Assembly (NCBI GenBank): GCA_002352665.1
Contig: DEIV01000014.1
Location: forward strand, 44,240 to 108,239
DNA: 64,000 bases
Direction: 5' to 3'
Origin: Flavobacteriaceae bacterium UBA2765
Lineage (GTDB): Bacteria; Bacteroidota; Bacteroidia; Flavobacteriales; Flavobacteriaceae
Shown in pieces: positions 46,173 through 56,365 of the stretch (positions within the stretch are counted from its first letter, which is position 1; each line of letters opens with the position of its first letter). The notes below the pieces were generated by a model. The model was not told where the DNA came from. It did no database searches and was given only the letters and a program-made list of their open reading frames with translations. The position numbers were made by a program, and so were the translations under genes.

Positions 46173-47507
46173 ATGAACCCAAATTACGAAAAAGCGTCCT
46201 TTAAAAAATTACTTGAGAGATTACAAGAAGAGTCTTGGCAATTAGAATTACTAATTTCCGGTTTTGCCATTTTTGGATTGTTTTATGCACAAGAGCCCAT
46301 TAATGATGCTTTTTACAATTCATTAAAGGGTGGAGAAACTATCCTAGTTACTTTATACTCCACAATAATACTATTTTTATATATTATGATCTTTAATTTA
46401 TTGCTGCATATAATTTTACGCGGTTTATGGATTGGTGCCTTGGGTTTGCGTTATGTGTCTGGAGAAATAGATTATGAAGTTTTAAATTACAGTGAAAAAT
46501 TTACCAAATATTTAAAGAAAAAAGTCGGTTCTTTTGACAGTTATATTGGTAAATTAGAAAATTATTGTAGTGTTATTTTTGCCATTTCATTTTTACTTAT
46601 TTTTTATGTTATTGCTGTAACCATTGTTATTATATTTATTTCTTTAATTGGAGATTATATAATAGATAATGATAATTTTTCAAAATGGATTGGTTATCTC
46701 ATTGGTTGGCCTTTAATGATTTTTATGCTAACCGGTATGTTCCTCACTTTTTTTGATTTAGTTACTGCCGGTCTTCTAAAAAAGAAGCAATGGATTTCTA
46801 AAATTTATTTTCCTTTTTATTGGGTTTTTAGTATTTTAACCTTATCCTTTTTATACAGACCATTGATCTATAATTTTTTAGATCATAAATTTGGTAAACG
46901 AATTAGTTTACTATTAATACCTTCTTATATATTCATTTTAGTATTAACCTCTTTCTATTACCAAAAGTCTAATTATTTTACAAATAAAAACGACTCCAAT
47001 TCTATTATTGCTAATCATTTTAACTACGATGATTTACAACAGAAAAAGAAAATTCAAAACCTTGTATTTAGCATACAGTCTAAAGTTATTTCTGATCCTT
47101 ATCTAAGAATATATTTACCTTTTCACGAAACCATCGAAAATAGAATATTTGAATTCAATCCTAAATTAAAACCTGAGAAAGATGAACGTGGTCTACATTC
47201 TAACATCAAAGTTAGTATAAATGATGCCAAAAAAGAAAATCAAAATGAATTTCAAAAAGACAGTTTAAAACTAGTATATGTTAATACATTTAATAAAATT
47301 TACAGTATTAAAATTGATACCATTGCTTATAAATCTGAATTTATTATAGATAAAATAGATAAAGAAGAACTTGGTTTCGAAACCTATTTAAGTATCAGTA
47401 ATTTATCTGAAGGCAAGCATCTATTGACCATCAGCCGGCCAATTAAAAAAGACTCTGTGGGTGAAAAAATAATTTCAAAAATCCCTTTTTGGTATTTTAG
47501 AAAGTAA
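46173..47507 (+). CDS. Multi-span membrane protein of unknown function
   Basis: The 444-residue protein has about five hydrophobic segments (about 27-45, 60-85, 135-165, 180-205, 245-265), with an N-terminal KLLERLQEESWQLELLISGF helix, and a soluble C-terminal domain of about 170 residues ending IPFWYFRK. I recognise no domain. The C-terminal part is beta-rich and charged, probably extracytoplasmic. It stands alone, 92 bp or more from neighbours, and is followed by a large inverted repeat. Confidence 0.6.
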   Translation: MNPNYEKASFKKLLERLQEESWQLELLISGFAIFGLFYAQEPINDAFYNSLKGGETILVTLYSTIILFLYIMIFNLLLHIILRGLWIGALGLRYVSGEIDYEVLNYSEKFTKYLKKKVGSFDSYIGKLENYCSVIFAISFLLIFYVIAVTIVIIFISLIGDYIIDNDNFSKWIGYLIGWPLMIFMLTGMFLTFFDLVTAGLLKKKQWISKIYFPFYWVFSILTLSFLYRPLIYNFLDHKFGKRISLLLIPSYIFILVLTSFYYQKSNYFTNKNDSNSIIANHFNYDDLQQKKKIQNLVFSIQSKVISDPYLRIYLPFHETIENRIFEFNPKLKPEKDERGLHSNIKVSINDAKKENQNEFQKDSLKLVYVNTFNKIYSIKIDTIAYKSEFIIDKIDKEELGFETYLSISNLSEGKHLLTISRPIKKDSVGEKIISKIPFWYFRK

Positions 47508-47563
47508 TTGCATGCTTATATCTATCCCTAAAGTTAACTTTTAACACTACTCAGAAATTAAAG

Positions 47564-47673
47564 TTTTTATACGGGCTTAGGTAAGGTTAAACTTCAATTG
47601 TTAACCCCAATTTACCGGCCTTAACACTTTGGTCAATATTAATATTTTATACTTTTTCTAAGCCCTATAAAAA
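47564..47673. repeat. Long inverted repeat with an inner hairpin upstream of clpB
   Basis: TTTTTATACGGGCTTAG (47564-47580) is complementary to CTAAGCCCTATAAAAA (47658-47673) with one extra base, and encloses GGTTAA/TTAACC (47585-47590 with 47601-47606). There is no T-run, so it is not a classic terminator. It ends 117 bp before the clpB start. Confidence 0.55.
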
Positions 47674-47790
47674 TCTTGTAGACTGAAAAAAAGTCAGTAT
47701 TTATACGCTTTTACAGACATTTTGACGTGAATTATACCTAATTATCATAATGGAATACATTTTGACTCTTACTTATAAAAAACAAAAACT

Positions 47791-50400
47791 ATGAATTTTA
47801 ATAATTTCACTATAAAATCGCAAGAAGTAGTGCAACAAGCTCAGCAAATTGCACAAGGTTTAGAGCATCAACAAATTGAAAATGCACATCTATTAAAAGG
47901 TGTTTTTGAAGTTGATGAAAATGTTACTCCTTTTATATTAAATAAAATTGGAGTTAATATTGATATTTTTAAGCAAACATTAGAAAAAATATTAGAGAGC
48001 TTTCCAAAAGTTTCTGGCGGAGACATTATGCTATCGCGTGAGGCCAGTTCCATGTTAACTAATGCTTCAAATATTGCCAAGAGAATGAAAGATGAATATG
48101 TTTCTATTGAACATTTACTATTGGCCATATTAAAATCTAACGGAGCCACTTCACAATTGTTAAAAGACAATGGTGTGGATGAAAAAAATTTAAAAGCCGC
48201 TATTGAAGAACTCAGAAAAGGAAGTAAAGTTACTTCTCAAAGTGCGGAAGACACTTACAATTCATTAAGTAAATATGCTAAAAATCTCAATCAATTAGCT
48301 AATGACGGTAAATTAGATCCTGTAATAGGCAGGGATGAAGAGATTCGTAGAATCTTACAAATTTTATCGAGAAGAACAAAAAACAATCCTATTCTTATTG
48401 GTGAACCCGGTACAGGTAAAACCGCCATTGCAGAGGGCCTTGCCCATAGAATTGTAAAAGGAGATGTACCAGAGAATTTACAGGATAAAGTCATCTATTC
48501 TTTAGATATGGGTGCCTTAATTGCCGGTGCCAAATATAAAGGCGAATTTGAAGAGCGTTTAAAATCGGTTATTAAAGAAGTAACATCAGCAGAAGGAAAT
48601 ATTATCCTTTTTATTGATGAAATTCACACTTTGGTTGGTGCCGGAGGTGGACAAGGTGCAATGGATGCCGCTAATATTCTAAAACCGGCCTTAGCAAGAG
48701 GTGAATTGCGAGCTGTGGGTGCCACTACCCTAGATGAATATCAAAAATATTTTGAAAAGGATAAAGCATTAGAACGTCGTTTTCAAAAAGTAATGGTAGA
48801 TGAGCCTGATACTGAAAGTGCTATTTCTATCCTTCGTGGGATAAAAGAAAAATATGAAACACATCATAAAGTCCAAATAAAAGATAGTGCCATTATTGCC
48901 GCAGTAGAATTATCTCAACGCTATATTTCGGATAGATTCTTACCGGATAAGGCCATTGATCTCATGGATGAGGCCGCAGCTAAAATCCGTATGGAAATCA
49001 ATTCTAAACCCGAAGAGTTAGATGTATTAGACAGAAAAATAATGCAGTTGGAAATTGAAATAGAAGCCATTAAACGCGAAGGAGATGAGAAGAAAATAAA
49101 ACTATTACGTAAAGAATTGGCCGATTTACAGGAAAATCGTGAAAGTATTTATGCCAAATGGAAAAGCGAAAAAGATGTAGTTGACCAAATTCAAAATGCT
49201 AAGGAGAATATAGAAAAATATAAATTAGAAGCAGAACGTGCAGAACGCGAAGGTAATTATGGCTTGGTAGCCGAATTGCGTTATGGTAAAATTCAAAAAG
49301 AAGAAGAAGCCTTAGAAAAACTGCAATCTGATCTTGCAAATAATCAGGAAAATGCCTTAATAAAAGAAGAAGTTACCAGTGAAGATATTGCAGAAGTTGT
49401 GGCAAAATGGACGGGTATACCTGTGCAAAAGATGTTACAAAGCGATCGTGAAAAACTGTTGTATTTAGAAGACGAATTACACAAACGTGTTATTGGTCAA
49501 GATGAAGCCATTACCGCCGTTTCTGATGCTGTACGCCGTTCAAGAGCAGGTTTACAAGATGAAAAAAAACCAATTGGCACCTTCCTCTTTTTAGGAACCA
49601 CAGGAGTGGGAAAAACAGAATTGGCAAAGGCATTAGCTGCCTATCTCTTTGATGATGAAAGTGCCTTGACCAGAATTGATATGAGCGAATATCAAGAACG
49701 ACATGCCGTAAGTAGATTGGTAGGTGCACCTCCTGGATATATCGGTTATGAAGAAGGTGGACAGTTGACCGAAGCCGTAAGAAGAAAACCTTATTCTGTT
49801 ATATTGTTAGATGAAATTGAAAAAGCCCATCCAGATACCTTTAATATCCTGTTACAAGTATTAGATGAGGGAAGATTAACAGATAATAAAGGTCGTTTGG
49901 CAGATTTTAAAAATGCCATTATCATAATGACATCAAATATGGGTGCCCATATCATACAAGAGAATTTAGAAGATCTTGATATGAATAACAGAGCTATGGT
50001 GATTGACAAGACCAAAGAAGAAGTTATCAATCTATTAAAAAAATCTATAAGACCAGAATTTCTCAACAGAATTGATGAAACCATTATGTTTACTCCGCTA
50101 AACAAAGAAGAAGTAACAAAAATTGTACACTTACAAATGGCATCATTAACAAAGATGCTAAAGGAAAAAGATATCCATTTTTCAACAACTACTGAAGCCA
50201 TTGAAAGTTTGTCAAAAAAAGGTTACAATCCGCAATTTGGTGCCAGACCTATAAAAAGGGTAATTCAAAAAGAAGTTTTAAATGAATTGTCTAAAGAAAT
50301 ATTGGCAGGTAAAATAACCGCGGAAACTCATATTCTATTAGATGCTTTTAATGATGAGTTGGTGTTTAGGAATAAGGAGGTTGAGATAAGTGATATTTGA
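47791..50400 (+). CDS. clpB: ATP-dependent disaggregase ClpB
   Basis: The 869-residue protein has an N-terminal ClpB domain (about 1-145), AAA1 with Walker A GEPGTGKT (204-211), a coiled-coil middle domain (about 410-525), and AAA2 with GTTGVGKT (602-609). The coiled-coil, with [12 protein letters not shown], identifies ClpB rather than ClpA or ClpC. With DnaK it rescues aggregated proteins in heat stress. It stands alone and a hairpin terminator follows. Confidence 0.96.
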   Translation: MNFNNFTIKSQEVVQQAQQIAQGLEHQQIENAHLLKGVFEVDENVTPFILNKIGVNIDIFKQTLEKILESFPKVSGGDIMLSREASSMLTNASNIAKRMKDEYVSIEHLLLAILKSNGATSQLLKDNGVDEKNLKAAIEELRKGSKVTSQSAEDTYNSLSKYAKNLNQLANDGKLDPVIGRDEEIRRILQILSRRTKNNPILIGEPGTGKTAIAEGLAHRIVKGDVPENLQDKVIYSLDMGALIAGAKYKGEFEERLKSVIKEVTSAEGNIILFIDEIHTLVGAGGGQGAMDAANILKPALARGELRAVGATTLDEYQKYFEKDKALERRFQKVMVDEPDTESAISILRGIKEKYETHHKVQIKDSAIIAAVELSQRYISDRFLPDKAIDLMDEAAAKIRMEINSKPEELDVLDRKIMQLEIEIEAIKREGDEKKIKLLRKELADLQENRESIYAKWKSEKDVVDQIQNAKENIEKYKLEAERAEREGNYGLVAELRYGKIQKEEEALEKLQSDLANNQENALIKEEVTSEDIAEVVAKWTGIPVQKMLQSDREKLLYLEDELHKRVIGQDEAITAVSDAVRRSRAGLQDEKKPIGTFLFLGTTGVGKTELAKALAAYLFDDESALTRIDMSEYQERHAVSRLVGAPPGYIGYEEGGQLTEAVRRKPYSVILLDEIEKAHPDTFNILLQVLDEGRLTDNKGRLADFKNAIIIMTSNMGAHIIQENLEDLDMNNRAMVIDKTKEEVINLLKKSIRPEFLNRIDETIMFTPLNKEEVTKIVHLQMASLTKMLKEKDIHFSTTTEAIESLSKKGYNPQFGARPIKRVIQKEVLNELSKEILAGKITAETHILLDAFNDELVFRNKEVEISDI

Positions 50401-50428
50401 GATGTTAGATATTAAATATTGAAAAAAT

Positions 50429-50454
50429 CGGGTCAATAATGGCTCGTTTTTTTT
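50429..50454 (+). terminator. Rho-independent terminator after clpB
   Basis: A 6-bp stem CGGGTC/GGCTCG (two G-T wobbles) with loop AATAAT is followed by eight Ts through 50454. Confidence 0.65.
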
Positions 50455-50478
50455 ATAACATATAAATCAACCCAACCA

Positions 50479-52125
50479 ATGAACTTGATATTAGGATTAT
50501 TATTTATACTAATTGTTATTTTTTTGATAAGCAATTATAACAAGAAAAAACGATTAGCTAAACTTAAAAAAGGCTTTATAGAAAATTGGGCTAAACCAAA
50601 AGTTGAAAGTTTTAATTTTCATTCCATAGGAAAATATTTTTATAACAATCAACATAAAAATAAAGCATGGTTTATAATTTCTGATAGAACAACAACCGAT
50701 TTAGATTTTAATGCTGTTTACCAATTTATTGACCGTACTTCTTCTAAAATTGGGCAACAATATTTATACTTTAAATTAAGGACTATCCAAACTGTTGAGC
50801 AAGTAAAAAAGTTTAGTGCATTTAGCAATCTATTTTTAAATGACAATAACTTACGACTTAAATGCCAAATGCTCCTATCTAACTTAAACACCGATGCATC
50901 ATATGATTTAGAAAAATTAATCAACGATAAAACCATTGAAAAACCTAAAAACATAAAATGGGTTTATGCCTTGACGTTAATTGCCGTCTTGTCAATTGTA
51001 TTGACATTTGTACATCCTTTATTTCTATTGACATTGATTCCTGTTTTTTCGGTAAACACAGTATTACACTATAAAAACAAGGAAAATATTACTTATTATT
51101 TGGATGCTGTAAATCAGTTAAATAGAAGCTTAATGGTAAGCAAAGAGTTGGCTACACAAAAAGAAATTATATCCTATTTTAATGACCTTTCATTTATTAA
51201 AAAGATAAATGCCATTCATTTAAAAACAAAATTTATCGGATTTGAAAAACAAATTCAAAGTGAATTTGCCGCTTTGTTTTGGTTGCTGATAGAGCTTGTA
51301 AAAATTCAATTCAATATAGAATACATCATCTTTTACAGTTTTATAGGTTCCATTACAAAAGAAAAGGATAGTATAGAAAATATGTTTCTTTTTATTGGAG
51401 AAATAGATACAGCTATTTCAACGGCTTCTTTAAAAGCGAGTAAAAACCAGTTTTGCACACCAAATTTCACCACTAAAAAACAAATTGAAACCAAAGGCAT
51501 TTACCACCCATTAATTGAAGATTGTGTTGACAATGATTTAATTCTTAATAATAAAAGCTTATTATTAACAGGTTCTAATATGTCCGGTAAAACTACTTTT
51601 ATAAGAACTATAGCCATTAATAGTATTTTAGCACAAACGCTAAATATCTGTTTTGCCAAAACCTATACCGCTCCATTCTTAAAAGTGCATACTTCAATTA
51701 GAATAACTGACGATCTCTTAGAAAATACAAGCTATTATTTGCAAGAAGTACTCACTATAAAAGAGTTGATAGAAGCTTCAAAAGCTGAAGAAAATTGCTT
51801 ATTTGTACTTGATGAAATTTTTAAAGGTACCAATACTATAGAGCGAATTTCTGGTGGAAAGGCCATTTTATCTTTTCTTAATCAAAAAAATCATATGGTT
51901 TTAGTTTCTACTCACGACATTGAATTAACTGAATTATTAAAAAAAGAGAATTACGAATTGTTTCATTTTAGTGAACATATAGAAAATGAAGAATTATTTT
52001 TTGACCATAAATTAAAAAATGGCAAATTAAAAACCAGAAATGCCCTTAAAATTTTAGAATTATACAATTATCCTTCTGAAATTATTAGTGATGCTAGAAA
52101 AATAGAGTATACAAATTTTGAATAA
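50479..52125 (+). CDS. MutS-family ATPase with membrane segments
   Basis: The 548-residue protein is a MutS relative lacking the mismatch-recognition domain. It has an N-terminal membrane helix (about 3-18) and two hydrophobic helices (about 161-190), a core-like helical domain, and the MutS ATPase domain with Walker A GSNMSGKT (365-372), the SIRITDD loop and LDEIFKGTN. Bacteroidetes carry this membrane-associated MutS-like group next to no repair partner. Its substrate is unknown; classical mismatch repair is unlikely given the missing domains. It follows the clpB terminator. Confidence 0.82.
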   Translation: MNLILGLLFILIVIFLISNYNKKKRLAKLKKGFIENWAKPKVESFNFHSIGKYFYNNQHKNKAWFIISDRTTTDLDFNAVYQFIDRTSSKIGQQYLYFKLRTIQTVEQVKKFSAFSNLFLNDNNLRLKCQMLLSNLNTDASYDLEKLINDKTIEKPKNIKWVYALTLIAVLSIVLTFVHPLFLLTLIPVFSVNTVLHYKNKENITYYLDAVNQLNRSLMVSKELATQKEIISYFNDLSFIKKINAIHLKTKFIGFEKQIQSEFAALFWLLIELVKIQFNIEYIIFYSFIGSITKEKDSIENMFLFIGEIDTAISTASLKASKNQFCTPNFTTKKQIETKGIYHPLIEDCVDNDLILNNKSLLLTGSNMSGKTTFIRTIAINSILAQTLNICFAKTYTAPFLKVHTSIRITDDLLENTSYYLQEVLTIKELIEASKAEENCLFVLDEIFKGTNTIERISGGKAILSFLNQKNHMVLVSTHDIELTELLKKENYELFHFSEHIENEELFFDHKLKNGKLKTRNALKILELYNYPSEIISDARKIEYTNFE

Positions 52126-52167
52126 TATCTTCACTAAACCAAAAGTACCAGTCACGCATTCAAAAGG
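52124..52167 (+). repeat. Direct repeat, copy 1 (44 bp)
   Basis: This 44-bp segment, beginning AATATCTTCACTAAACC, recurs at 52403-52446 with one mismatch (CACGCATT versus CACGAATT). This first copy starts in the last bases of the MutS-like stop codon. Confidence 0.85.
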
Positions 52168-52267
52168 TTTATAATCGAAATAAAAAATTTCTTAAAACCA
52201 ATTATCCCTGTTCGTCCGGTAGCTACAGTATAGCATCTTTTTATATATTTTTGATCAGTTGTGAGCT

Positions 52268-52308
52268 CCTCCCTTTGGGTAAAGGGAGGTGGCAACGCTT
52301 TTTGGCGT
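52268..52308. repeat. REP-like double hairpin between the direct repeats
   Basis: CCTCCCTTT (52268-52276) pairs perfectly with AAAGGGAGG (52281-52289), and ACGC (52295-52298) with GCGT (52305-52308). The following GGACGGAGGGATTG resembles dispersed intergenic repeats of flavobacterial genomes. It is the GC-richest part of a 397-bp gap without genes. Confidence 0.6.
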
Positions 52309-52402
52309 GGACGGAGGGATTGAAAGCCCAAACCAAAGTCATTTTTTACAAATTTTTTTAGATTTAAACCAAATCATTATTATCAAACTTCCCTTTCTTA
52401 TA

Positions 52403-52446
52403 AATATCTTCACTAAACCAAAAGTACCAGTCACGAATTCAAAAGG
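52403..52446 (+). repeat. Direct repeat, copy 2 (44 bp)
   Basis: Near-identical to 52124-52167, starting 279 bp after it. The segment between the copies carries the REP-like hairpins. Copy 2 ends 76 bp before the start of the plug-vWA gene. Confidence 0.85.
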
Positions 52447-52522
52447 ATGATTAACGCAAGCTTAATTTTTTAAAATTAGTTTTGACAGTAGGTTTATGAT
52501 CGAATTAAAAACCTAACCTATT

Positions 52523-54574
52523 ATGAAAAGAATAATTATTTTGGTAAGTTTAGCAATAGCAACCCTTACCGCCTCCGCACAAGAAAAATTTATCTCAGGT
52601 ACAGTATCAGATGATTCCGGACCACTACCGGGTGCAAGTATTATAGTCAAAGGAACAACAACAGGTACTGAAACCGATTTCGATGGCAACTATGCCATAA
52701 AAGCCAATGTTGGCGATATTTTAGTCTACACCTTTGTAGGTTTTGCAGCTCAGCAAAAAACCGTTGGAAAAGACGAAATTATAGATGTGGTCTTATATGC
52801 TGATCACTGTTTAGAAGAAGTTGTTGTGACTGCTTATGGTACTTCAAGGCAAAAAAGGTCAATTACCGCTAGTGTTAGTTCCATTTCTACTATTGAAAAC
52901 ACCCTTCAAGGAAAGGTTTCTGGTGTTCAAATAACCAACAATAAAAACGTAAAAATTAGAGGTAATTCATCTATTTCTAATAAAAATCAACCGCTTTATA
53001 TTATTGATGGTGTACCTGTCAGTGCAAATTCAAAGGAATTTAAAAAATTAAATCCCAGTAAAATAAAGAAAGTAAGTGTTCTTAAAAATAATACTGCCGC
53101 CTCTATTTATGGAAATAGAGCTACCAATGGGGCAATAATTATAAGTACCAAACAAAATGATTATGAAAGTGAAGCCTATAAAAAAATAAAAGAAAATGAA
53201 TTTAAACATGTATCCTTCTCCCCTTTATCTACTTTTTCCATAGATGTTGATAAAGCCTCTTATAGCAACATTAGAAGAATGCTAAATAACGGGGAATCCG
53301 TACCCGTCGATGCCGTTAAAATTGAAGAAATGATCAATTATTTTAATTATGATTATCAACAACCTGTTGGTGAACATCCTTTTGCTATAGAGACAGAAGT
53401 TGCCTTCTGCCCTTGGGAAAAAGATTCAAAAATTATCAAAATTGGTTTACAAGGTAAAAAGATTCTCAATGAGAACATTCCCCCATCTAATTTGGTTTTT
53501 TTAATAGATGTATCAGGTTCTATGAGCGATGCCAATAAGTTACCTATGTTAAAATCGGCTTTTAAATTATTGGTAAATCAATTACGCGATGAAGACAAAG
53601 TATCTATAGTGGTTTATGCAGGTGCTGCAGGTGTGGTGTTAAAACCTACCTCTGGGAGCAATAAAACCAAAATTATTGAAGCTTTAGAGCATTTGGAAGC
53701 AGGAGGCTCTACCGCAGGAGGAGAAGGTATTGAGCTCGCTTATAAAATTGCTGAGAAAAATTTTAATAAAGAAGGCAATAACAGAGTCATATTAGCCACT
53801 GATGGCGATTTCAATGTAGGAGATTCAAGTGATGATGATATGGAAGAGTTGATAAAAGAAAAAAGGAAGTCGGGTATATTTTTAACCGCTTTGGGTTTTG
53901 GTATGGGCAATTATAAAGATTCAAAATTAGAAATCTTAGCCGATAAAGGTAATGGTAACCATGCTTATATAGATACCATGCAAGAAGCAAAACGGGTACT
54001 GGTAACAGAATTTGGAGGTACTTTATTCACCATTGCTAAAGATGTTAAAATTCAGGTAGAATTTAACCCTAATAAAATAGAGGCCTATAGATTGATTGGT
54101 TATGAAAACCGCCTTTTAGCAGATGAGGATTTTAAGGACGATAAAAAAGATGCCGGAGAGTTAGGTAGCAATCATAGTGTTACCGCTATCTATGAAATTA
54201 TTCCTAAAGGCATAAAAAATAAATTTTTAAAAGATATAGATTCATTAAAATATACTGATACAACCAGCGAGGATAAATTTAAGGATGAATTGGTTACTAT
54301 TAGATTTAGATATAAAAAACCTAAAGGAAGCAAAAGTATTGAAATGATCCATATTGTAAAAGACGAGCCTATACATTTTGAACAAGCCAGTGCTGATTTA
54401 AGATTTGCCTCAGCTGTAGCTTTATTTGGCATGAAATTAAGATCATCAAAAATAAGTGAAAAGATAAGTTATAATGCTATTGCTGACATTGCTCAACATG
54501 CCAAAGGAGTGGATACCTATGGTTACCGTTCAGAATTTATAAGATTGGTAACTATGGCTGAACTCAGTAATTGA
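52523..54574 (+). CDS. Carboxypeptidase-regulatory / TonB-plug / von Willebrand A fusion protein
   Basis: The 683-residue protein has a signal peptide (1-19), a CarboxypepD-reg-like domain (22-92; VSDDSGPLPGASIIVKG), and a SusC-type plug region with VVVTAYGTSRQKRS (about 100-112), KIRGNSS and YIIDGVP (145-165) and ASIYGNRATNGAIIIST. In place of the beta-barrel it continues into a YfbK-like vWA domain with the MIDAS motif DVSGSMS (329-335), GGSTAGGEG and LATDGDFNVG. The C-terminus is a DUF3520-like helical domain. The vWA part should bind metal and a partner protein. Exported; no lipobox was seen. Confidence 0.85.
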   Translation: MKRIIILVSLAIATLTASAQEKFISGTVSDDSGPLPGASIIVKGTTTGTETDFDGNYAIKANVGDILVYTFVGFAAQQKTVGKDEIIDVVLYADHCLEEVVVTAYGTSRQKRSITASVSSISTIENTLQGKVSGVQITNNKNVKIRGNSSISNKNQPLYIIDGVPVSANSKEFKKLNPSKIKKVSVLKNNTAASIYGNRATNGAIIISTKQNDYESEAYKKIKENEFKHVSFSPLSTFSIDVDKASYSNIRRMLNNGESVPVDAVKIEEMINYFNYDYQQPVGEHPFAIETEVAFCPWEKDSKIIKIGLQGKKILNENIPPSNLVFLIDVSGSMSDANKLPMLKSAFKLLVNQLRDEDKVSIVVYAGAAGVVLKPTSGSNKTKIIEALEHLEAGGSTAGGEGIELAYKIAEKNFNKEGNNRVILATDGDFNVGDSSDDDMEELIKEKRKSGIFLTALGFGMGNYKDSKLEILADKGNGNHAYIDTMQEAKRVLVTEFGGTLFTIAKDVKIQVEFNPNKIEAYRLIGYENRLLADEDFKDDKKDAGELGSNHSVTAIYEIIPKGIKNKFLKDIDSLKYTDTTSEDKFKDELVTIRFRYKKPKGSKSIEMIHIVKDEPIHFEQASADLRFASAVALFGMKLRSSKISEKISYNAIADIAQHAKGVDTYGYRSEFIRLVTMAELSN

Positions 54575-54587
54575 TACTCAACAGTTT

Positions 54588-54620
54588 AAAAATCCTCATA
54601 AATTCTTATGAGGATTTTTT
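54588..54620 (+). terminator. Rho-independent terminator after the plug-vWA gene
   Basis: AAAATCCTCATAA pairs with TTATGAGGATTTT, perfect over 13 bp, and is followed by a T-run. Confidence 0.85.
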
Positions 54621-54826
54621 TGTATAATTTTTAGGGCTTGTAATTCTCAAATTTCTTATATTAGCCTAGCAAAACTATGACCGCTAAGCATGACCCTATT
54701 TTCTCAATTTTAAACTAAGGATAATATGTAAGGTAATGGTTATCATGAATACCATAGAAAAAAATGGCAGCTATATAAGATATAACCACAATAGATTATA
54801 CTAATGTTATAAGTAATTAGAAAAGA

Positions 54827-56155
54827 ATGAGAATACTAAAAGAAAAGAAACCTTTAGATAAACTATATACAAGACGTAATCGTTACGATTTACAGCCGGA
54901 TTATCAACGTGATAAAGTTTGGTCTAAGGACGATAAACAAAAACTATTAGATTCAATATTAAATCAATGGGATATTCCAAAAGTATATCTTCACGTGGTT
55001 GATGAAGAAAATTATGAAGTTGTTGATGGTCAACAGAGACTATCTACAGTTTATGATTTTTATGACAATGAAATTGAACTTTCTGAAGAGTATTCTGAAG
55101 ATTTTGGAGGCCTGACGTATGAAGATTTACCAGATAAAACAAAAGACATTTTTGATGATTATGAGCTTGATTTAGTTCTTATTGAAGATGCCTCGGAAGA
55201 AGAATTAAAAGAGTTGTTTGCAAGACTTCAATTGGGTAAAGCACTGAACTCTGGTGAGAAGCTTAATGCAATTCACGGAAAACTAAGAGATTTTGCAAAG
55301 GAACTTATATCGAATAATTTTTTCACCAAAACTATCAGCCTTAAAAACACCAGACATTCTCATTTAAGTATAGCAGGTCAATTGTGCATTTTAGGCATCA
55401 AGGGAATTGACAATCTCAAATTCAAGGATATAAAGTCTCTCTTAAGCTCTAATGTCAATTTCAACTCTAACTCGACACAAGGGAAGAAAATTATCCAAGT
55501 TTTGAATTTCTTAGATTCAAGCTTTACTGACGACACGAAATTGTTTAAAAATAAAGCTTCAATTACGACATTATTCGCATTGGTAAACTCAATGAAGGAT
55601 AATGAGTTTAACCTTTCTATTAAAGAAAACAAGACAAAGATATCCGAATTCTACTCTGATTTTTTAGAACAATTAAAAGTTGAAATTGAAAAAGGTGCAA
55701 AATCTAAGAACCCTGAATTTGTGATCTATCAATCAAACGTTACTCAGGGAGCAGATGGAATAACGGCTATAAAAAAGAGGCTTTCTATTTTGCGTACAAA
55801 ACTCGTAACAAAGTTTCCGGAATTTCAGAAACACTTTGAATTGCAAGTTTCCGAATTGGAACTAATTGAATTAAAAAGAAAAGAAACTATCAGAAATTTA
55901 TCAGATGAACTTTTGGTACAAATAGCTGATATCAATTCGATTTACAAAACTGCTAATGAATCTGACCTCTTTAAAAACACTAATGAAAATCTAAAAGGAA
56001 GCGTAAAAATATCAAAACCAGTAAGTGACAGTGAAAATTTCAAGAATTTGATAGATAGCTTGTATAAACTCATATACGAAGGTTCAGGCTCATTATCGCG
56101 AGTTCCAAAAGAATTATTGGGTGACGAATCAATTTATTTTGATATTAAGCACTAG
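54827..56155 (+). CDS. DUF262 family protein, possibly shortened by a nonsense codon
   Basis: This 442-residue cytoplasmic protein has an N-terminal DUF262 domain (about 1-150) with DYQRDKVW (25-32) and the active-site DGQQR (67-71), plus LFARLQLGKALNSGEK. DUF262 shares the ParB/Srx-like fold and forms the N-terminal half of GmrSD-type modification-dependent restriction enzymes, where it hydrolyses nucleotides. The rest is helical, without the HNH nuclease of GmrSD (DUF1524). It ends in TAG at 56153, yet the same frame continues 69 more codons to 56365. A defence or nucleic-acid role is likely but unproven. Confidence 0.75.
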   Translation: MRILKEKKPLDKLYTRRNRYDLQPDYQRDKVWSKDDKQKLLDSILNQWDIPKVYLHVVDEENYEVVDGQQRLSTVYDFYDNEIELSEEYSEDFGGLTYEDLPDKTKDIFDDYELDLVLIEDASEEELKELFARLQLGKALNSGEKLNAIHGKLRDFAKELISNNFFTKTISLKNTRHSHLSIAGQLCILGIKGIDNLKFKDIKSLLSSNVNFNSNSTQGKKIIQVLNFLDSSFTDDTKLFKNKASITTLFALVNSMKDNEFNLSIKENKTKISEFYSDFLEQLKVEIEKGAKSKNPEFVIYQSNVTQGADGITAIKKRLSILRTKLVTKFPEFQKHFELQVSELELIELKRKETIRNLSDELLVQIADINSIYKTANESDLFKNTNENLKGSVKISKPVSDSENFKNLIDSLYKLIYEGSGSLSRVPKELLGDESIYFDIKH

Positions 56156-56365
56156 AGAACTGATTTCTTTCACGACATTGAACATGGTAAAGAAAAGAAG
56201 ATAAAGGACAAGCAGGAAGTGATAGCAAAAATTTACGATAAGTACACTGGTAAGAAATCGCTTGCAGAATTAGAAATTGGAGACTTAATTCGATTCCAAA
56301 AGTTACTGTACAAAAATTTATTGACTGAACTTGAATATCTAAAAACGGAAATAAAAAGTGCCTAA
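56156..56365 (+). pseudogene. In-frame 69-codon continuation of the DUF262 gene after TAG
   Basis: After the TAG the same frame reads RTDFFHDIEHGKEKKIKDK and on through YTGKKSLAELEIGDLIRFQK to TAA at 56363. It has no ATG of its own, the composition is that of a charged helical protein, and RTDFFH fits the Rx4H spacing of HEPN-type RNases. It most likely was the C-terminus of the preceding protein, cut off by a recent nonsense change. Confidence 0.6.

Noticed and set aside
47791..50400. ClpV of a type VI secretion system
   Set aside because: The middle coiled-coil, length and neighbours are those of ClpB, and no other T6SS gene is nearby.
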